Assembly (NCBI GenBank): GCA_947499755.1
Contig: CANMPU010000015.1
Location: 1-10,434, forward strand
Source of the DNA: Betaproteobacteria bacterium
GTDB lineage: Bacteria; Pseudomonadota; Gammaproteobacteria; Burkholderiales; CANMPU01
DNA length: 10,434 bases
Direction: 5' to 3'
In this document: one piece after another, positions 1-8,496 of the stretch
Layout: the number at the start of each line of letters is the position of its first letter
Numbering within the stretch: position 1 is the first letter of the stretch
Program-made: the position numbers and the translations under genes
The notes under the pieces: model-generated
Seen by the model: only the letters and a program-made list of their open reading frames with translations
What the model was told of the DNA's origin: nothing
Databases searched by the model: none

Positions 1-822
1 ATAGTAAGCTTAGATAATGGCCTCATCTTCGAACGAGATATGGCGATCGGAACCACAAAATTTATTCAAACGCTAGAACCGCGCGTCTATTATCTGTATG
101 CGCCCTTTAGAGACCAAAACAAAATTCCCAATTTCGACAGCACCGTTGCCGATATTAATTTCGCGCAGATTTATTCGGAAAATCTATTCAGCGGAAGCGA
201 TCGCGTCAATGATGCAAATCAGGTAACCGTTGGTATCGGTTCACGAATAATCGATCCCGATTCTGGTGTCCAACAATTTGCGGCAAGCATTGCGCAGCGT
301 TATCACTTCAAGACGCAGGAAGTAGCGCTCCCTGGGGTTCCTCTGCGCGACAGCGCGACCTCCTCGCTCTTGGCGGCGGTAGGCGGCACCATCGCGGAAC
401 ATTGGGTTGCCGAGGCGGGCCTACAGTACAACACGGACTTTTCGCAAACACAAAAGCTAAGCCTAAGCGCGCGCTACAATCCGCAACGGGGGAAAGTGCT
501 TAATTTGGGTTACCGGTTTACGCAGGACCAAATCAAACAAGTCGATCTCTCCGCGCAATGGCCTTTGAGCGCAAATTGGAGTGGGCTAGCGCGCTGGAAC
601 TATTCTGTTCGTGACAACCAGATAATCGATGGCGTTGCTGGACTTGAATATCATACCTGCTGTTGGGCGGTGCGTTTAGTCGCGCATCGCTTGGCGACAA
701 CCGCAGCCGAAGTTGTCGATTCATTTTTTATCCAACTGGAATTGAACGGTGTCTCCAAAGTCGGCTCCAACCCCCTGGAAACTCTCAGACAAAATATTCC
801 GGGTTATACTAAGTTAAATTAA
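1..822 (+). CDS. lptD: LPS-assembly outer-membrane protein LptD, C-terminal part (5' end outside window)
   Basis: LptD is the outer-membrane beta-barrel that, with the lipoprotein LptE, inserts lipopolysaccharide into the outer leaflet. The reading frame is open from base 1, so only the last 273 codons are present: the C-terminal half of the barrel, with alternating short beta strands such as LEPRVYYLYAP near the start. The C-terminal motif YHTCCWAVRL contains the adjacent cysteine pair that, in E. coli LptD (Cys724/725), forms the disulfides with N-terminal cysteines needed for a working barrel. The partner cysteines would lie outside the window. surA follows after 31 bases, the usual order, and SurA is itself the chaperone for LptD. 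The ATG at base 40 is internal and not a start. Identification rests on the CC motif, barrel character and gene order. Confidence 0.95.
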   Translation: MVSLDNGLIFERDMAIGTTKFIQTLEPRVYYLYAPFRDQNKIPNFDSTVADINFAQIYSENLFSGSDRVNDANQVTVGIGSRIIDPDSGVQQFAASIAQRYHFKTQEVALPGVPLRDSATSSLLAAVGGTIAEHWVAEAGLQYNTDFSQTQKLSLSARYNPQRGKVLNLGYRFTQDQIKQVDLSAQWPLSANWSGLARWNYSVRDNQIIDGVAGLEYHTCCWAVRLVAHRLATTAAEVVDSFFIQLELNGVSKVGSNPLETLRQNIPGYTKLN

Positions 823-853
823 CCGCTGGCTTCTTAAAATCATTTTTATCCGT

Positions 854-2185
854 ATGAAAAAACCATTGCGTTTGGCAGAATCGTGTGCTGTGTTATTTGT
901 AATAATTTTGAATGTTTGCGCCATCGGCGTTGCATTTTCTGCTGAAAAACATAGAAATGTCATCGTTGCCTTGGATCGCGTAGTGGCCGTGGTGAACAAT
1001 AGCGTCATTACCAGACTGGAACTTGACGAACATCTGCAGCTGGCGATTAATCAACTTACTAAGCAAGGCACGCCTATCCCACCACAAAAAGTTCTCGAAA
1101 AGCAATTGCTAGAGCGCCTGATTACGAATCGGGTTCAATTACAGTTTGCCGCAGAGACTGGATTACGCGTGGACGATGCGCAGCTTGAAAAAGCGCTAAG
1201 CCGAATCGCGCAAGACAACAACCTGAGCCTAGTACAATTTAGGACGACACTAGAAAAAGATGGTGTAAATTTTCCAAAGTTTCGCGAGGAAATTCGCGAC
1301 GAGATTATCATGGCGCGCTTACGCGAACGTGAAGTCGATAATAAAATTCTCGTCACGGAAGGAGAGGTTGAGAATTATCTCAAAACCCAAGAAACACAGG
1401 GAATTAAAGCGGACGAATACAGTCTCGCGCACATCTTAGTCCAAATTCCTGGGCGCGCGGGGCCTGATCAAATTAGAGCAGCGCAGACCAAGGCGGAGAA
1501 AGCACTAACACAGATAAAATCAGGCGTTGATTTCGGTCAAGTGTCTGCCAGCTTTTCTGACGCGGCCTATGCGTTAAAAGGCGGGGCTATCGGTTGGCGT
1601 AGTGCAGACAAAATACCAACGCTATTTTACGAGGCGATCAAAACACTCAAGGCTGGTGAGGTCAGTGCGATTCTGCGTAGCCCAAATGGTTTTCACATCA
1701 TAAAAGTGTTGGAGATGCGCGGCGAAGGTGCGCCCGTCATAGTCGTGCAAAATCATGTACGCCACATTTTGATCAAACCGAGTGAGGTGGTTTCCGAGTC
1801 TGAGGCGAAAAGCCATTTGTTACAGTTAAAAGATAGGCTAGACCACGGCATGGATTTCGCTGAGTTAGCCAAACAGCACTCACAAGACGCGAGTGCGAGT
1901 AAAGGGGGCGATCTCGGCTGGGTTTCTCCCGGAGACACTGTTTCTGAATTCGAGCAAACTATTAATGCACTTGTCCCCGGACAGATTAGCGACCCTGTAC
2001 AAACGCAATTTGGCTGGCATCTAATTCAATTGCTAGAACGACGCAACGAGGATATGTCGCAAGAGAAGCGACAATTCGAAGTAAGAACAGCCCTACGCGA
2101 ACGAAAATCGGGTGAAGCCTATCAGGAATGGGTGCGTCAGCTTAGAGACCAAGCGTATGTAGAGTATCGAGTTGAAGACGATTAA
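854..2185 (+). CDS. surA: Periplasmic chaperone / peptidyl-prolyl isomerase SurA
   Basis: SurA escorts unfolded outer-membrane proteins, LptD among them, across the periplasm. The 443-residue product has a signal peptide: basic MKKPLR, a hydrophobic stretch at about residues 11-28, and probable cleavage after AFSA near residue 30. An N-terminal chaperone domain follows (about 38-180; family-typical opening DRVVAVVNNSVITRLEL). Then come two parvulin domains, about 188-290 (AHILVQIP ... GGAIGWRS ... NGFHIIKV) and 298-397 (RHILIKPS ... GGDLGWVS ... FGWHLIQL), and a short C-terminal helix that packs on the chaperone domain. Length and architecture are normal for the family. The start is the only ATG that keeps a complete signal peptide, but there is no Shine-Dalgarno motif upstream. 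pdxA begins 14 bases after the stop, so the genes are probably co-transcribed with lptD. Confidence 0.97.
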   Translation: MKKPLRLAESCAVLFVIILNVCAIGVAFSAEKHRNVIVALDRVVAVVNNSVITRLELDEHLQLAINQLTKQGTPIPPQKVLEKQLLERLITNRVQLQFAAETGLRVDDAQLEKALSRIAQDNNLSLVQFRTTLEKDGVNFPKFREEIRDEIIMARLREREVDNKILVTEGEVENYLKTQETQGIKADEYSLAHILVQIPGRAGPDQIRAAQTKAEKALTQIKSGVDFGQVSASFSDAAYALKGGAIGWRSADKIPTLFYEAIKTLKAGEVSAILRSPNGFHIIKVLEMRGEGAPVIVVQNHVRHILIKPSEVVSESEAKSHLLQLKDRLDHGMDFAELAKQHSQDASASKGGDLGWVSPGDTVSEFEQTINALVPGQISDPVQTQFGWHLIQLLERRNEDMSQEKRQFEVRTALRERKSGEAYQEWVRQLRDQAYVEYRVEDD

Positions 2186-2199
2186 CCCACTAGCTGCGC

Positions 2200-3201
2200 A
2201 TGCAAGCTAAGCGCAAACCGCTCGTTGCGATTTCCTCCGGAGAACCTGCCGGTATTGGTCCTGATTTATGCGTACTACTAAGCCAAAAAATCTCCTGCGA
2301 GAATATTGTTGTTATAGGGGACAAAGGGGTTTTGGCCAAGCGCGCACAACTTCTCGGTATTAAGCTCGCTCTGGTCGATTTTGCGAGCGCGGTCGCGCGC
2401 GATCAAAAAGGTATGTTGCGTGTCCTGCATGTGGCGGCGCAACATCCTGTCGTTCCCGGTACCCTAGATAGGCGTAATAGCCCCTATGTACTTGCCCTAT
2501 TAGATGCGGCAGTAAATGCCTGCGTCAGCAGCATGGTTGACGCTATGGTTACCGCGCCGATACATAAAGCCATCCTTAGCGAGACCGGCTCCCCATTTAC
2601 TGGACACACGGAATACCTGGCGCAAGCGACCGGCAGGTCTCGCGTCGTGATGATGCTAGTTGGGGGGGGGTTACGTGTTGCCCTCGCAACCACGCATCTT
2701 GCGTTAAAAGATGTGCCAAGCGCGATTAACCCTACCATGTTGGAAAGCACGCTCCGCATAATACACACTGACTTAATCAATCGCTTCGGCATTCCCAATC
2801 CGAAGATTCTAGTGGCTGGGCTGAATCCACACGCGGGTGAATCTGGGCTCTTGGGAACAGAGGAGATAGAAACGATTGCCCCGGTGATCAAACAGCTGCA
2901 CCTAGCAGGTTTTGATATTCGCGGCCCAATGGCAGCAGATACGCTATTTACGCCCATGCGGCTAAAAGCGTGTGACTGTGTGCTCGCGATGTACCATGAT
3001 CAGGGGTTACCGGTGCTTAAATACGCCAGTTTTGGCGCGGGTGCAAACGTAACGCTGGGACTACCTATCATTCGCACTTCGGTTGATCACGGAATTGCGC
3101 TAGACCTCGCGGGTAGCGGAAAAATAGATTGTGGTAGTTTGATTGCCGCCACCGAACTTGCCTCCGAATTAGCGGAAAAACTTATGTCACGTGCTCTGTA
3201 A
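2200..3201 (+). CDS. pdxA: 4-hydroxythreonine-4-phosphate dehydrogenase
   Basis: PdxA oxidises 4-phosphohydroxy-L-threonine with NAD. The product decarboxylates to 3-amino-2-oxopropyl phosphate, which PdxJ condenses into pyridoxine 5'-phosphate. The cytoplasmic 333-residue protein shows the family motifs in order: SGEPAGIGPD (13-22), VTAPIHKA (117-124), TGHTEYLA (134-141), TTHLAL (164-169), GLNPHAGE (207-214), GPMAADTLF (242-250), MYHDQGLP (264-271) and RTSVDHGIALDLAGSG (292-307). The three metal-binding histidines fall at 166, 211 and 266, the same numbers as in E. coli PdxA, which supports both this start codon and full length. A run of nine G encodes Gly155-157. No Shine-Dalgarno sequence is visible. 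ksgA begins 11 bases after the stop, as in the conserved surA-pdxA-ksgA cluster, which favours true PdxA over the catabolic PdxA2-like paralogues. Confidence 0.97.
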   Translation: MQAKRKPLVAISSGEPAGIGPDLCVLLSQKISCENIVVIGDKGVLAKRAQLLGIKLALVDFASAVARDQKGMLRVLHVAAQHPVVPGTLDRRNSPYVLALLDAAVNACVSSMVDAMVTAPIHKAILSETGSPFTGHTEYLAQATGRSRVVMMLVGGGLRVALATTHLALKDVPSAINPTMLESTLRIIHTDLINRFGIPNPKILVAGLNPHAGESGLLGTEEIETIAPVIKQLHLAGFDIRGPMAADTLFTPMRLKACDCVLAMYHDQGLPVLKYASFGAGANVTLGLPIIRTSVDHGIALDLAGSGKIDCGSLIAATELASELAEKLMSRAL

Positions 3202-3212
3202 CGTCCATCAGT

Positions 3213-4019
3213 ATGCACCAGCCACGTAAACGTTTCGGCCAAAATTTTCTTCACGATGCGAATATTGTTTCTAAAATACTGCAAACATTAAACCCCAGAA
3301 GCGAAGATAGCCTTGTTGAAATAGGGCCAGGCCTAGGGGCATTAACGGCGCCTATTATTGCAATGGGATTTACCCTTCACGCTATAGAGATTGACCGTGA
3401 TGTCGTCGCGCAACTCAAGCAGGAATTTTTAGATGCCAACTTAGTTGTCCACAATTCAGATGCGCTAAGATTTGATTTTTCACGCCTTGGAAATCACCTG
3501 CGCGTTTTCGGTAATCTGCCTTACAATATTTCTACGCCGCTGTTGTTCCACTTAACAGATTTTGCGGAAAACCTAGTGGACTGTCATGTCATGCTACAAA
3601 AGGAGGTGGTCGATCGCATTGTCGCGAAACCGTCCACTCCCGAATATGGCCGTCTTTCGGTAATGTTGCAATTTCGTTTTAACGTGGAGCACCTTTTCGA
3701 CGTATCACCAAATTCGTTCTATCCGATTCCAAAAGTTACTTCGAGTTTTCTCCGACTAACGCCCCTACGAAACGTGGACTTGTCTGCGCGGCGATATGCC
3801 TTACTGTCGCAAATTGTGATGAGCGCTTTTGGTCAAAGGCGCAAAATGCTAAGGAACGCTCTATCTGGTCTCTTAGATAATGATGATTTCGCAGCGCTTG
3901 CGCTTGACCAGAAAGCACGCGCGGAAAACCTGTCCGTCAACCAATACGTCTCTATCGTCAACTATTTAGAACAAAATAAAAAATGCCAAAGTACGACAGA
4001 AACACAAGCGGGTCGGTAA
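3213..4019 (+). CDS. ksgA: 16S rRNA (adenine1518-N6/adenine1519-N6)-dimethyltransferase
   Basis: KsgA (RsmA) uses S-adenosylmethionine to dimethylate two adjacent adenines in the 3'-terminal helix 45 of 16S rRNA, a late checkpoint in 30S assembly. The 268-residue protein opens with RKRFGQNFLHD (5-15), the N-terminal signature. It then shows the SAM-binding motif VEIGPGLGAL (35-44), the acidic loop AIEIDRD (57-63), the catalytic FGNLPYNIS (99-107) and the C-terminal FYPIPKVTSSFLRL (169-182). The C-terminal helical domain is complete, followed by a short polar tail. It is the last gene of the lptD operon here; apaG and apaH, which follow it in E. coli, are absent. Its stop codon lies two bases from that of the convergent rubredoxin gene, with no terminator between. 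No Shine-Dalgarno motif precedes the ATG. Confidence 0.97.
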   Translation: MHQPRKRFGQNFLHDANIVSKILQTLNPRSEDSLVEIGPGLGALTAPIIAMGFTLHAIEIDRDVVAQLKQEFLDANLVVHNSDALRFDFSRLGNHLRVFGNLPYNISTPLLFHLTDFAENLVDCHVMLQKEVVDRIVAKPSTPEYGRLSVMLQFRFNVEHLFDVSPNSFYPIPKVTSSFLRLTPLRNVDLSARRYALLSQIVMSAFGQRRKMLRNALSGLLDNDDFAALALDQKARAENLSVNQYVSIVNYLEQNKKCQSTTETQAGR

Positions 4020-4021
4020 AA

Positions 4022-4207
4022 CTATATCGCTATCATTTCAAAGTCTTCTTTGCGCGCGCCGCAGTCGGGGCACGTCCAGTTTATAGGTAAGTCTTCCCAC
4101 CGCGTTCCAGGGGAAACGCCGTCATCAGGAAGCCCCGCCGCCTCATCATAGATAAAGCCACAGATAAGGCAAATATAGGTTCTTAATTCATTATTGTTCT
4201 GAGTCAT
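4022..4207 (-). CDS. Rubredoxin
   Basis: This small cytoplasmic electron carrier has a single iron atom held by four cysteines. The 61-residue protein has the two rubredoxin knuckles, CLICG (Cys13, Cys16) and CPDCG (Cys46, Cys49). The intervening GFIYDEAAGLPDDGV and the aromatic/PxxW region are typical of one-domain rubredoxins, with a short N-terminal extension of about seven residues. It is encoded opposite to its neighbours: convergent with ksgA and divergent from thiD (83-base gap). Its partner (an oxygenase, a peroxide or superoxide detoxifying enzyme, or a respiratory assembly role) cannot be told from the sequence. Placement next to thiD/thiE/hemL matches my knowledge of Nitrosomonadales genomes, but that is recollection. 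No Shine-Dalgarno motif is visible upstream of the ATG. Confidence 0.95.
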   Translation of the reverse strand: MTQNNNELRTYICLICGFIYDEAAGLPDDGVSPGTRWEDLPINWTCPDCGARKEDFEMIAI

Positions 4208-4290
4208 GGCACAATGCTAAACAGGCAAATATTTTATTGTAACTAAAACGTGGCCGCTGCCAAAAATATTTAACGTACATCGTATATTCC

Positions 4291-5112
4291 ATGTCAGACA
4301 AACCACCTTGCGTCCTAACATTTGCGGCGATCGACCCTAGCGGAGGGGCGGGGCTCCAAGCAGACATTCTCACACTAACTAGTATGGGGTGCCACGCGCT
4401 CCCAATAATAACTGCGCTTACCATTCAAGACACGCGAGGCGTCGAAGCGCTGCAAGCCATAGACGCGGACTGGGTTTCAGACCAAGCGCGCCACATACTC
4501 GAAGATATCCCGATAGCAGCGTTCAAACTAGGGCTATTAGGTAGTGTAGCAATAATTGCATCCATTGCAGAAATTATTTCCGACTACCCAGAGATTCCGG
4601 TTGTATTTGACCCAGTACTGGCATCGGGGCGAGGAGACGAATTGACCACGGAAAATATGGTCGTAGCAATGCGGGAGTTAATCATTCCAAGGTCTACAAT
4701 TTTAACGCCCAATAGCATAGAAGCACGCCGGCTAGCGATTGGCGAATACGATGAGCAGGACGATCCGAATCTAAACGTTTGCGCAAACCGTTTGCTCGGG
4801 TTAGGTTGTGACTATGTTCTTATCACTGGCACCCACATCAATACTCCCCAAGTGACCAATACACTTTATGGAAAGAACGGCGTGGTGCGCTCAGATACCT
4901 GGGAACGTCTACCAGGCAGTTATCACGGCTCTGGTTGTACGCTTGCGTCCGCGATTGCGGCCTCGATAGCAAGCGGGCTTGGTGTGTCAGAGGCGGTTAA
5001 AGAAGCGGAACAATATACCTGGCATACCTTAAGTAGCGCATATCGTCCCGGGATGGGCCAATTCATACCGGATCGACTATTTTGGGCACGCGAAGCCGGT
5101 GAAGAAACTTAG
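4291..5112 (+). CDS. thiD: Hydroxymethylpyrimidine / phosphomethylpyrimidine kinase
   Basis: ThiD phosphorylates 4-amino-5-hydroxymethyl-2-methylpyrimidine twice, giving the pyrimidine diphosphate that ThiE couples to the thiazole in thiamine synthesis. The 273-residue protein is a ribokinase-fold enzyme. It shows DPSGGAG (15-21), ALTIQDTRG (42-50), KLGLLGS (79-85), FDPVLASGRG (106-115), LTPN (138-141), LITGTH (177-182) and the anion-hole motif HGSGCTLASA (212-221), whose Cys is a known family residue. Length is normal. thiE lies 45 bases downstream on the same strand and hemL follows, forming a thiD-thiE-hemL unit. The 83-base region shared with the divergent rubredoxin gene shows no convincing promoter pair, and there is no Shine-Dalgarno motif before the ATG. 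A pyridoxal kinase is a related alternative, but the context and HGSGCT region favour ThiD. Confidence 0.95.
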   Translation: MSDKPPCVLTFAAIDPSGGAGLQADILTLTSMGCHALPIITALTIQDTRGVEALQAIDADWVSDQARHILEDIPIAAFKLGLLGSVAIIASIAEIISDYPEIPVVFDPVLASGRGDELTTENMVVAMRELIIPRSTILTPNSIEARRLAIGEYDEQDDPNLNVCANRLLGLGCDYVLITGTHINTPQVTNTLYGKNGVVRSDTWERLPGSYHGSGCTLASAIAASIASGLGVSEAVKEAEQYTWHTLSSAYRPGMGQFIPDRLFWAREAGEET

Positions 5113-5157
5113 TGTTGGCGGCCGTTAAGATACGACAATCTCCCACTCCACAACGAC

Positions 5158-5817
5158 ATGTTTACGATAGATAGAATAAAAGGACTGTATGCAATAACGC
5201 CGGATATCGCTGATACCGTCCTACTGCTTAGTTATGTACGGCTCGCCCTTGAAGGTGGCGCCAGCGCTATTCAATACCGAAATAAAACGGCCAATGCATC
5301 GCTTAAAAAAGAACAAGCGCCAGCGCTGCTGCAACTGTGTCGACAATATAGTGCGTGGTTGATTATTAACGACGACGTCATTTTAGCGAATCTCATTGAC
5401 GCTAGCGGTGTACATCTTGGCAAAAACGATTGCTCAATTGAAGCAGCGCGAGCCCAGCTTGGGCCAAAGAAAATAATTGGGCTGTCTTGTTATGCACAAC
5501 TGAATACCGCGCACAACGCGCAGCAACGAGGAGCGAACTACGTCGCGTTTGGCAGCGTATACCCGTCGCCTACTAAACCACTGGCGAGCCGTGCGCCACT
5601 TGCGTTGTTCAGTGAGGCAAAACAAACCTTGCAAATCTCCCTGGTCGCAATCGGCGGCATTACAACCAACAATGTGTCTGCTCTAATCCAGGCCGGGGCA
5701 GATGCGGTTGCGGTGTCGTCCGGTTTGTTTAACGTGCCAGATATAAAAGATGCCGCTATTCGTATTAATAAAATAATTGCGTTAAACAGTCATGTCGAGC
5801 AATCAACAACTATTTGA
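5158..5817 (+). CDS. thiE: Thiamine-phosphate synthase
   Basis: ThiE joins hydroxymethylpyrimidine diphosphate, the product of the upstream ThiD, to the thiazole phosphate carboxylate to give thiamine monophosphate. The 219-residue TIM-barrel protein has GLYAITPD (9-16), AIQYRNK (37-43, the VQLRxK equivalent), IINDDVILA (69-77), GVHLGKND (84-91), [10 protein letters not shown] (131-140, equivalent to GPIFPTxTK), [10 protein letters not shown] (163-172) and the C-terminal phosphate loop VAVSSGLF (184-191). The variants Tyr40 and Val134 differ from E. coli but leave the pyrophosphate-binding Arg, Asn and Lys in place. The last 26 bases overlap the start of hemL in another frame, suggesting coupled translation. 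No Shine-Dalgarno motif is visible. The alternative TenI role (thiazole tautomerase) is less likely next to thiD and with the intact PSPTK loop. Confidence 0.94.
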   Translation: MFTIDRIKGLYAITPDIADTVLLLSYVRLALEGGASAIQYRNKTANASLKKEQAPALLQLCRQYSAWLIINDDVILANLIDASGVHLGKNDCSIEAARAQLGPKKIIGLSCYAQLNTAHNAQQRGANYVAFGSVYPSPTKPLASRAPLALFSEAKQTLQISLVAIGGITTNNVSALIQAGADAVAVSSGLFNVPDIKDAAIRINKIIALNSHVEQSTTI

Positions 5818-7075
5818 ACAATCCAAACGCGTAATCCCCGGCGGGGTAAATTCTCCGGTGCGTGCATTTCATGCCGTTGGCGGTACACCAAGATTTATTG
5901 ATCGTGCGAGAGGCGCCCATATTTGGGATAGTGAGAACAAAAAGTATATCGATTACGTTTGTTCCTGGGGGCCATTGATTTTGGGACATACCCACCCTGA
6001 GGTTATTGCCGCCATAGAAGGCGCTCTACAAAATGGCGTAAGTTTTGGTGCGCCGACGCGTCTCGAATTGGAGATGGCACACACTTTATGCTCTCTTCTG
6101 CCCTCGATGGAGCAAGTGCGACTGGTTAGCTCCGGGACTGAAGCAACAATGAGCGCGCTGCGATTAGCGCGGGGGTTTACCGGACGCGACAAGATTATCA
6201 AGTTTGAAGGTTGTTATCATGGTCACGCCGACGCACTTCTGGTAAAGGCAGGCTCTGGCGCGCTTACCCTGGGTCAGCCTAGTTCGGCGGGCGTGCCCGT
6301 CGGCGCCTCGCAAGATACTCTCGTGCTTGATTACAACAATATCGCACAAATTGACGCGACCTTTCTAACCTACGGCGACCATATCGCAGCAGTAATCGTA
6401 GAGCCGATCGCCGGGAATATGAATCTGATATTGCCGGCTATGGAATTCTTACAAACGCTAAGAGAGCGCTGTACCCAGTATGGCGCGGTATTGATCTTTG
6501 ACGAAGTCATGACCGGGTTTCGTGTTGGCTTGAAAGGTGCACAGGGGCTATTCGATATCGCCCCTGATCTCACGACCTTAGGTAAAATTGTCGGTGGCGG
6601 ATTGCCACTTGCGGCGTTTGGCGGGCGCGCAGAAATCATGCAACGGTTAGCGCCTTGCGGTCCAGTTTATCAAGCAGGAACTTTATCGGGGAATCCAATA
6701 GCGGTTAGTGCGGGTCTTGCTACGCTTAGACTCATTCAGGCTCCCGGTTTTTACGATCGACTCGCAACGACAACCCGACGCTTAATCGAGGGGCTATGCG
6801 AAGCAGCGGACAAACACTACGTCGCTTTTTCTGCGCAGGCCGTTGGGGCGCTGTTTGGATTTTATTTCCGCAAGGAAATCCCGCAGGACTTCGCTCAGGG
6901 GATGACCTGCAACCGACAAGATTTCAACCAATTTTTTCACTTCATGCTCGAGCGCGGTATTTATTTCGCCCCGTCCGCCTTTGAAGCAGGGTTTGTGTCC
7001 TCAGCGCACGGGACAAAAGAGATAGAGGAAACGCTTCTCGCAGCGGACGAGGCCTTTGCGTATCTGGCTCGTTAG
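5792..7075 (+). CDS. hemL: Glutamate-1-semialdehyde 2,1-aminomutase
   Basis: HemL is a PLP enzyme that moves the amino group of glutamate-1-semialdehyde to give 5-aminolevulinate, the last step of the C5 route into tetrapyrroles. The 427-residue, full-length class-III aminotransferase-fold protein begins [20 protein letters not shown], a near-canonical HemL N-terminus that fixes the start inside thiE. Further motifs are [16 protein letters not shown] (112-127), CYHGHAD (141-147), VEPIAGN (203-209), [10 protein letters not shown] (235-244) and the PLP-lysine motif [12 protein letters not shown] with Lys265, the same number as in E. coli. The product feeds HemB, encoded about 1.7 kb downstream. 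It is the last gene of the thiD-thiE-hemL unit and converges on the cytochrome c4 gene with a 15-base gap and no terminator. Confidence 0.97.
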   Translation: MSSNQQLFEQSKRVIPGGVNSPVRAFHAVGGTPRFIDRARGAHIWDSENKKYIDYVCSWGPLILGHTHPEVIAAIEGALQNGVSFGAPTRLELEMAHTLCSLLPSMEQVRLVSSGTEATMSALRLARGFTGRDKIIKFEGCYHGHADALLVKAGSGALTLGQPSSAGVPVGASQDTLVLDYNNIAQIDATFLTYGDHIAAVIVEPIAGNMNLILPAMEFLQTLRERCTQYGAVLIFDEVMTGFRVGLKGAQGLFDIAPDLTTLGKIVGGGLPLAAFGGRAEIMQRLAPCGPVYQAGTLSGNPIAVSAGLATLRLIQAPGFYDRLATTTRRLIEGLCEAADKHYVAFSAQAVGALFGFYFRKEIPQDFAQGMTCNRQDFNQFFHFMLERGIYFAPSAFEAGFVSSAHGTKEIEETLLAADEAFAYLAR

Positions 7076-7090
7076 ACGAAGTCGTCGATA

Positions 7091-7726
7091 CTATTTCATG
7101 GCAGCAATATATTCTGCGACAGCTTCGAGCTCTTTGTCTGTCATGCGAGATGCGATTGTACGCATCTTTTTATTCACATCGTTTGCGCGCTCGCCAGAGC
7201 GAAATGCTTTGAGTTGGGCAAGCGTATACGCAGTATGCTGACCCGCGAGCCTTGGGTATTGCGCTGGTATCCCCGCGCCGTTCGGTGAGTGGCACGAACT
7301 GCAAGCGGGTATGCCCGTTTGCGCAATCCCTCCACGATAAATTTTCTTGCCTTTCAATACCAATTCTTTATTCGTTGCCATTCCAGGTGCGGGCTTCTGG
7401 CTAGAAAAATATGCTGCCAAATTCTTCATGTCACTTTCTGATAGACTCGCAACCATTGCTGCCATAACCGGATTGTTTCTTATTTCTTCCGGTTTTTTTG
7501 TTCCAGAGCTCGCAAAATTGTGCAATTGCTTAAGAATATATTCAGCGTGTTGCCCGGCGATCTTCGGGTTTGCCAGGAGCGTACTGTTACCATCAGCGCC
7601 ATGACACGCGGCGCACACCTGATTAGCTATTATTTTTGCGGCTGCAGGATCGGGGGTATTGTATGCGTTCGCAAAACCGGTAAGTATAAAAACTATCAGA
7701 CCCAAACAATTTACCAAGTGTTTCAT
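7091..7726 (-). CDS. Dihaem cytochrome c4
   Basis: A periplasmic dihaem electron carrier, in related bacteria an electron donor to terminal oxidases. The 211-residue precursor has a signal peptide (hydrophobic 8-19, probable cleavage after ANA at residue 21). Two homologous cytochrome domains follow, each with a CxxCH haem site: CAACH (38-42) and CSSCH (142-146). Each is followed by the c4 signature PKIAGQH / PRLAGQH. Candidate axial methionines are Met88/Met91 in the first domain and Met188/Met195 in the second. Repeated halves and length fit cytochrome c4 rather than c5 or c554. This is one of only two genes here with a clear Shine-Dalgarno sequence (GAGGG, six bases before ATG). It is divergent from engB, an arrangement also seen in Pseudomonas, and converges on hemL. 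Confidence 0.95.
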   Translation of the reverse strand: MKHLVNCLGLIVFILTGFANAYNTPDPAAAKIIANQVCAACHGADGNSTLLANPKIAGQHAEYILKQLHNFASSGTKKPEEIRNNPVMAAMVASLSESDMKNLAAYFSSQKPAPGMATNKELVLKGKKIYRGGIAQTGIPACSSCHSPNGAGIPAQYPRLAGQHTAYTLAQLKAFRSGERANDVNKKMRTIASRMTDKELEAVAEYIAAMK

Positions 7727-7732
7727 CTAAGG

Positions 7733-7737
7733 CCCTC
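7733..7737 (-). promoter_or_regulatory. Ribosome binding site of cytochrome c4
   Basis: GAGGG on the minus strand, six bases upstream of the ATG. It is noted because most other genes in the window have no such motif. Confidence 0.7.
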
Positions 7738-7797
7738 AAATTAGTCGTTCTTAGAAGTGTTTTTAAACCATGCGCATAAGCTAAACATACGATTTCG

Positions 7798-7825
7798 TTG
7801 CATAATCACAGAGTTTGCCTATTCT
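7798..7825 (+). promoter_or_regulatory. Possible sigma-70 promoter of engB
   Basis: TTGCAT (7798-7803) and TATTCT (7820-7825) are separated by 16 bases, each matching four of six consensus positions. It would start RNA near 7832. That leaves only about 8 bases before the ATG at 7840 but about 32 before the ATG at 7864, which mildly favours the later start. Inference from the sequence only. Confidence 0.35.
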
Positions 7826-7863
7826 ATCGCAGTTAAGCGATGCGGTGCCAGCCATCTTTAATC

Positions 7864-8463
7864 ATGGATAAATCACTATTTAAAAACACAACTTTTTTCA
7901 CGACAGTTGATCGATTGCAAGATCTTCCTAATTATCACTGCCGCGAGGTCGCCTTCGCAGGGCGCTCCAATGTCGGTAAGTCTAGCGCGATTAATAAAAT
8001 TACAAATCAGTCGCGACTCGCCTATGCCAGTAAGACGCCCGGACGAACTCGCCATATGAATTATTTTCAACTCGCACCTCAGCGCTACCTGGTTGATCTA
8101 CCTGGCTACGGTTACGCCAGGGTGCCCGAAAATATTCGCCGACATTGGGAAGAATTGGTCAGCGAGTTTCTCGAAACGCGAGAATCTTTGAGTGGACTGA
8201 TCGTGTTAATGGATATCCGTCACCCATTGACCAAACTAGATTTACAATTACTCGATTGGTTTAGAATAACGGGAAAACCGGCCCACATATTGCTCACGAA
8301 ATCCGACAAGCTCACTAACGAGCGCGCGAGAAAAACGCTGGTTTCTGTTAAGAATGCAATCGTTGATCTATATCCGACGTATGATATTCAGCTGTTTTCT
8401 AGCGAGACCTCTGCAGGTGTTGATCAAGCACGTAGCGTTATTTCGGATTGGTTAGGCGTGTAG
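7864..8463 (+). CDS. engB: Ribosome biogenesis GTP-binding protein EngB (YihA/YsxC)
   Basis: An essential Era/TrmE-class GTPase that helps assemble the large ribosomal subunit. From the ATG at 7864 the protein has 199 residues. It shows the G1 P-loop GRSNVGKS (33-40), the switch region SKTPGRT (56-62), G3 DLPGYG (78-83), G4 TKSD (145-148) and a G5 serine pair in FSSETSAG (178-185). It is a single GTPase domain of normal length. An in-frame ATG at 7840 would add eight residues (MRCQPSLI). I prefer 7864 because family members usually begin a few residues before the LFKNTTFFTT-like segment, but neither start has a Shine-Dalgarno sequence. The gene is divergent from cytochrome c4. Its 3' end faces a predicted sRNA on the opposite strand. 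Confidence 0.95.
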   Translation: MDKSLFKNTTFFTTVDRLQDLPNYHCREVAFAGRSNVGKSSAINKITNQSRLAYASKTPGRTRHMNYFQLAPQRYLVDLPGYGYARVPENIRRHWEELVSEFLETRESLSGLIVLMDIRHPLTKLDLQLLDWFRITGKPAHILLTKSDKLTNERARKTLVSVKNAIVDLYPTYDIQLFSSETSAGVDQARSVISDWLGV

Positions 8464-8496
8464 GCGCACAAAATATTCAAGGTTATGAATTTTAGG

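Noticed and set aside
4208..4290. Divergent promoter or thiamine (TPP) riboswitch between the rubredoxin gene and thiD.
   Set aside because: No CUGAGA-type TPP core is present, the region is only 83 bases, and no -35/-10 pair has acceptable spacing.
7075..7086. GACGA-AG-TCGTC palindrome between hemL and cytochrome c4 as a terminator.
   Set aside because: The loop would be two bases, the stem is short, and there is no T run on either strand.
7840..7863. Longer engB start at 7840 (eight extra residues).
   Set aside because: Not excluded, but it has no ribosome binding site, lies too close to the likely transcription start, and extends beyond the usual family N-terminus.
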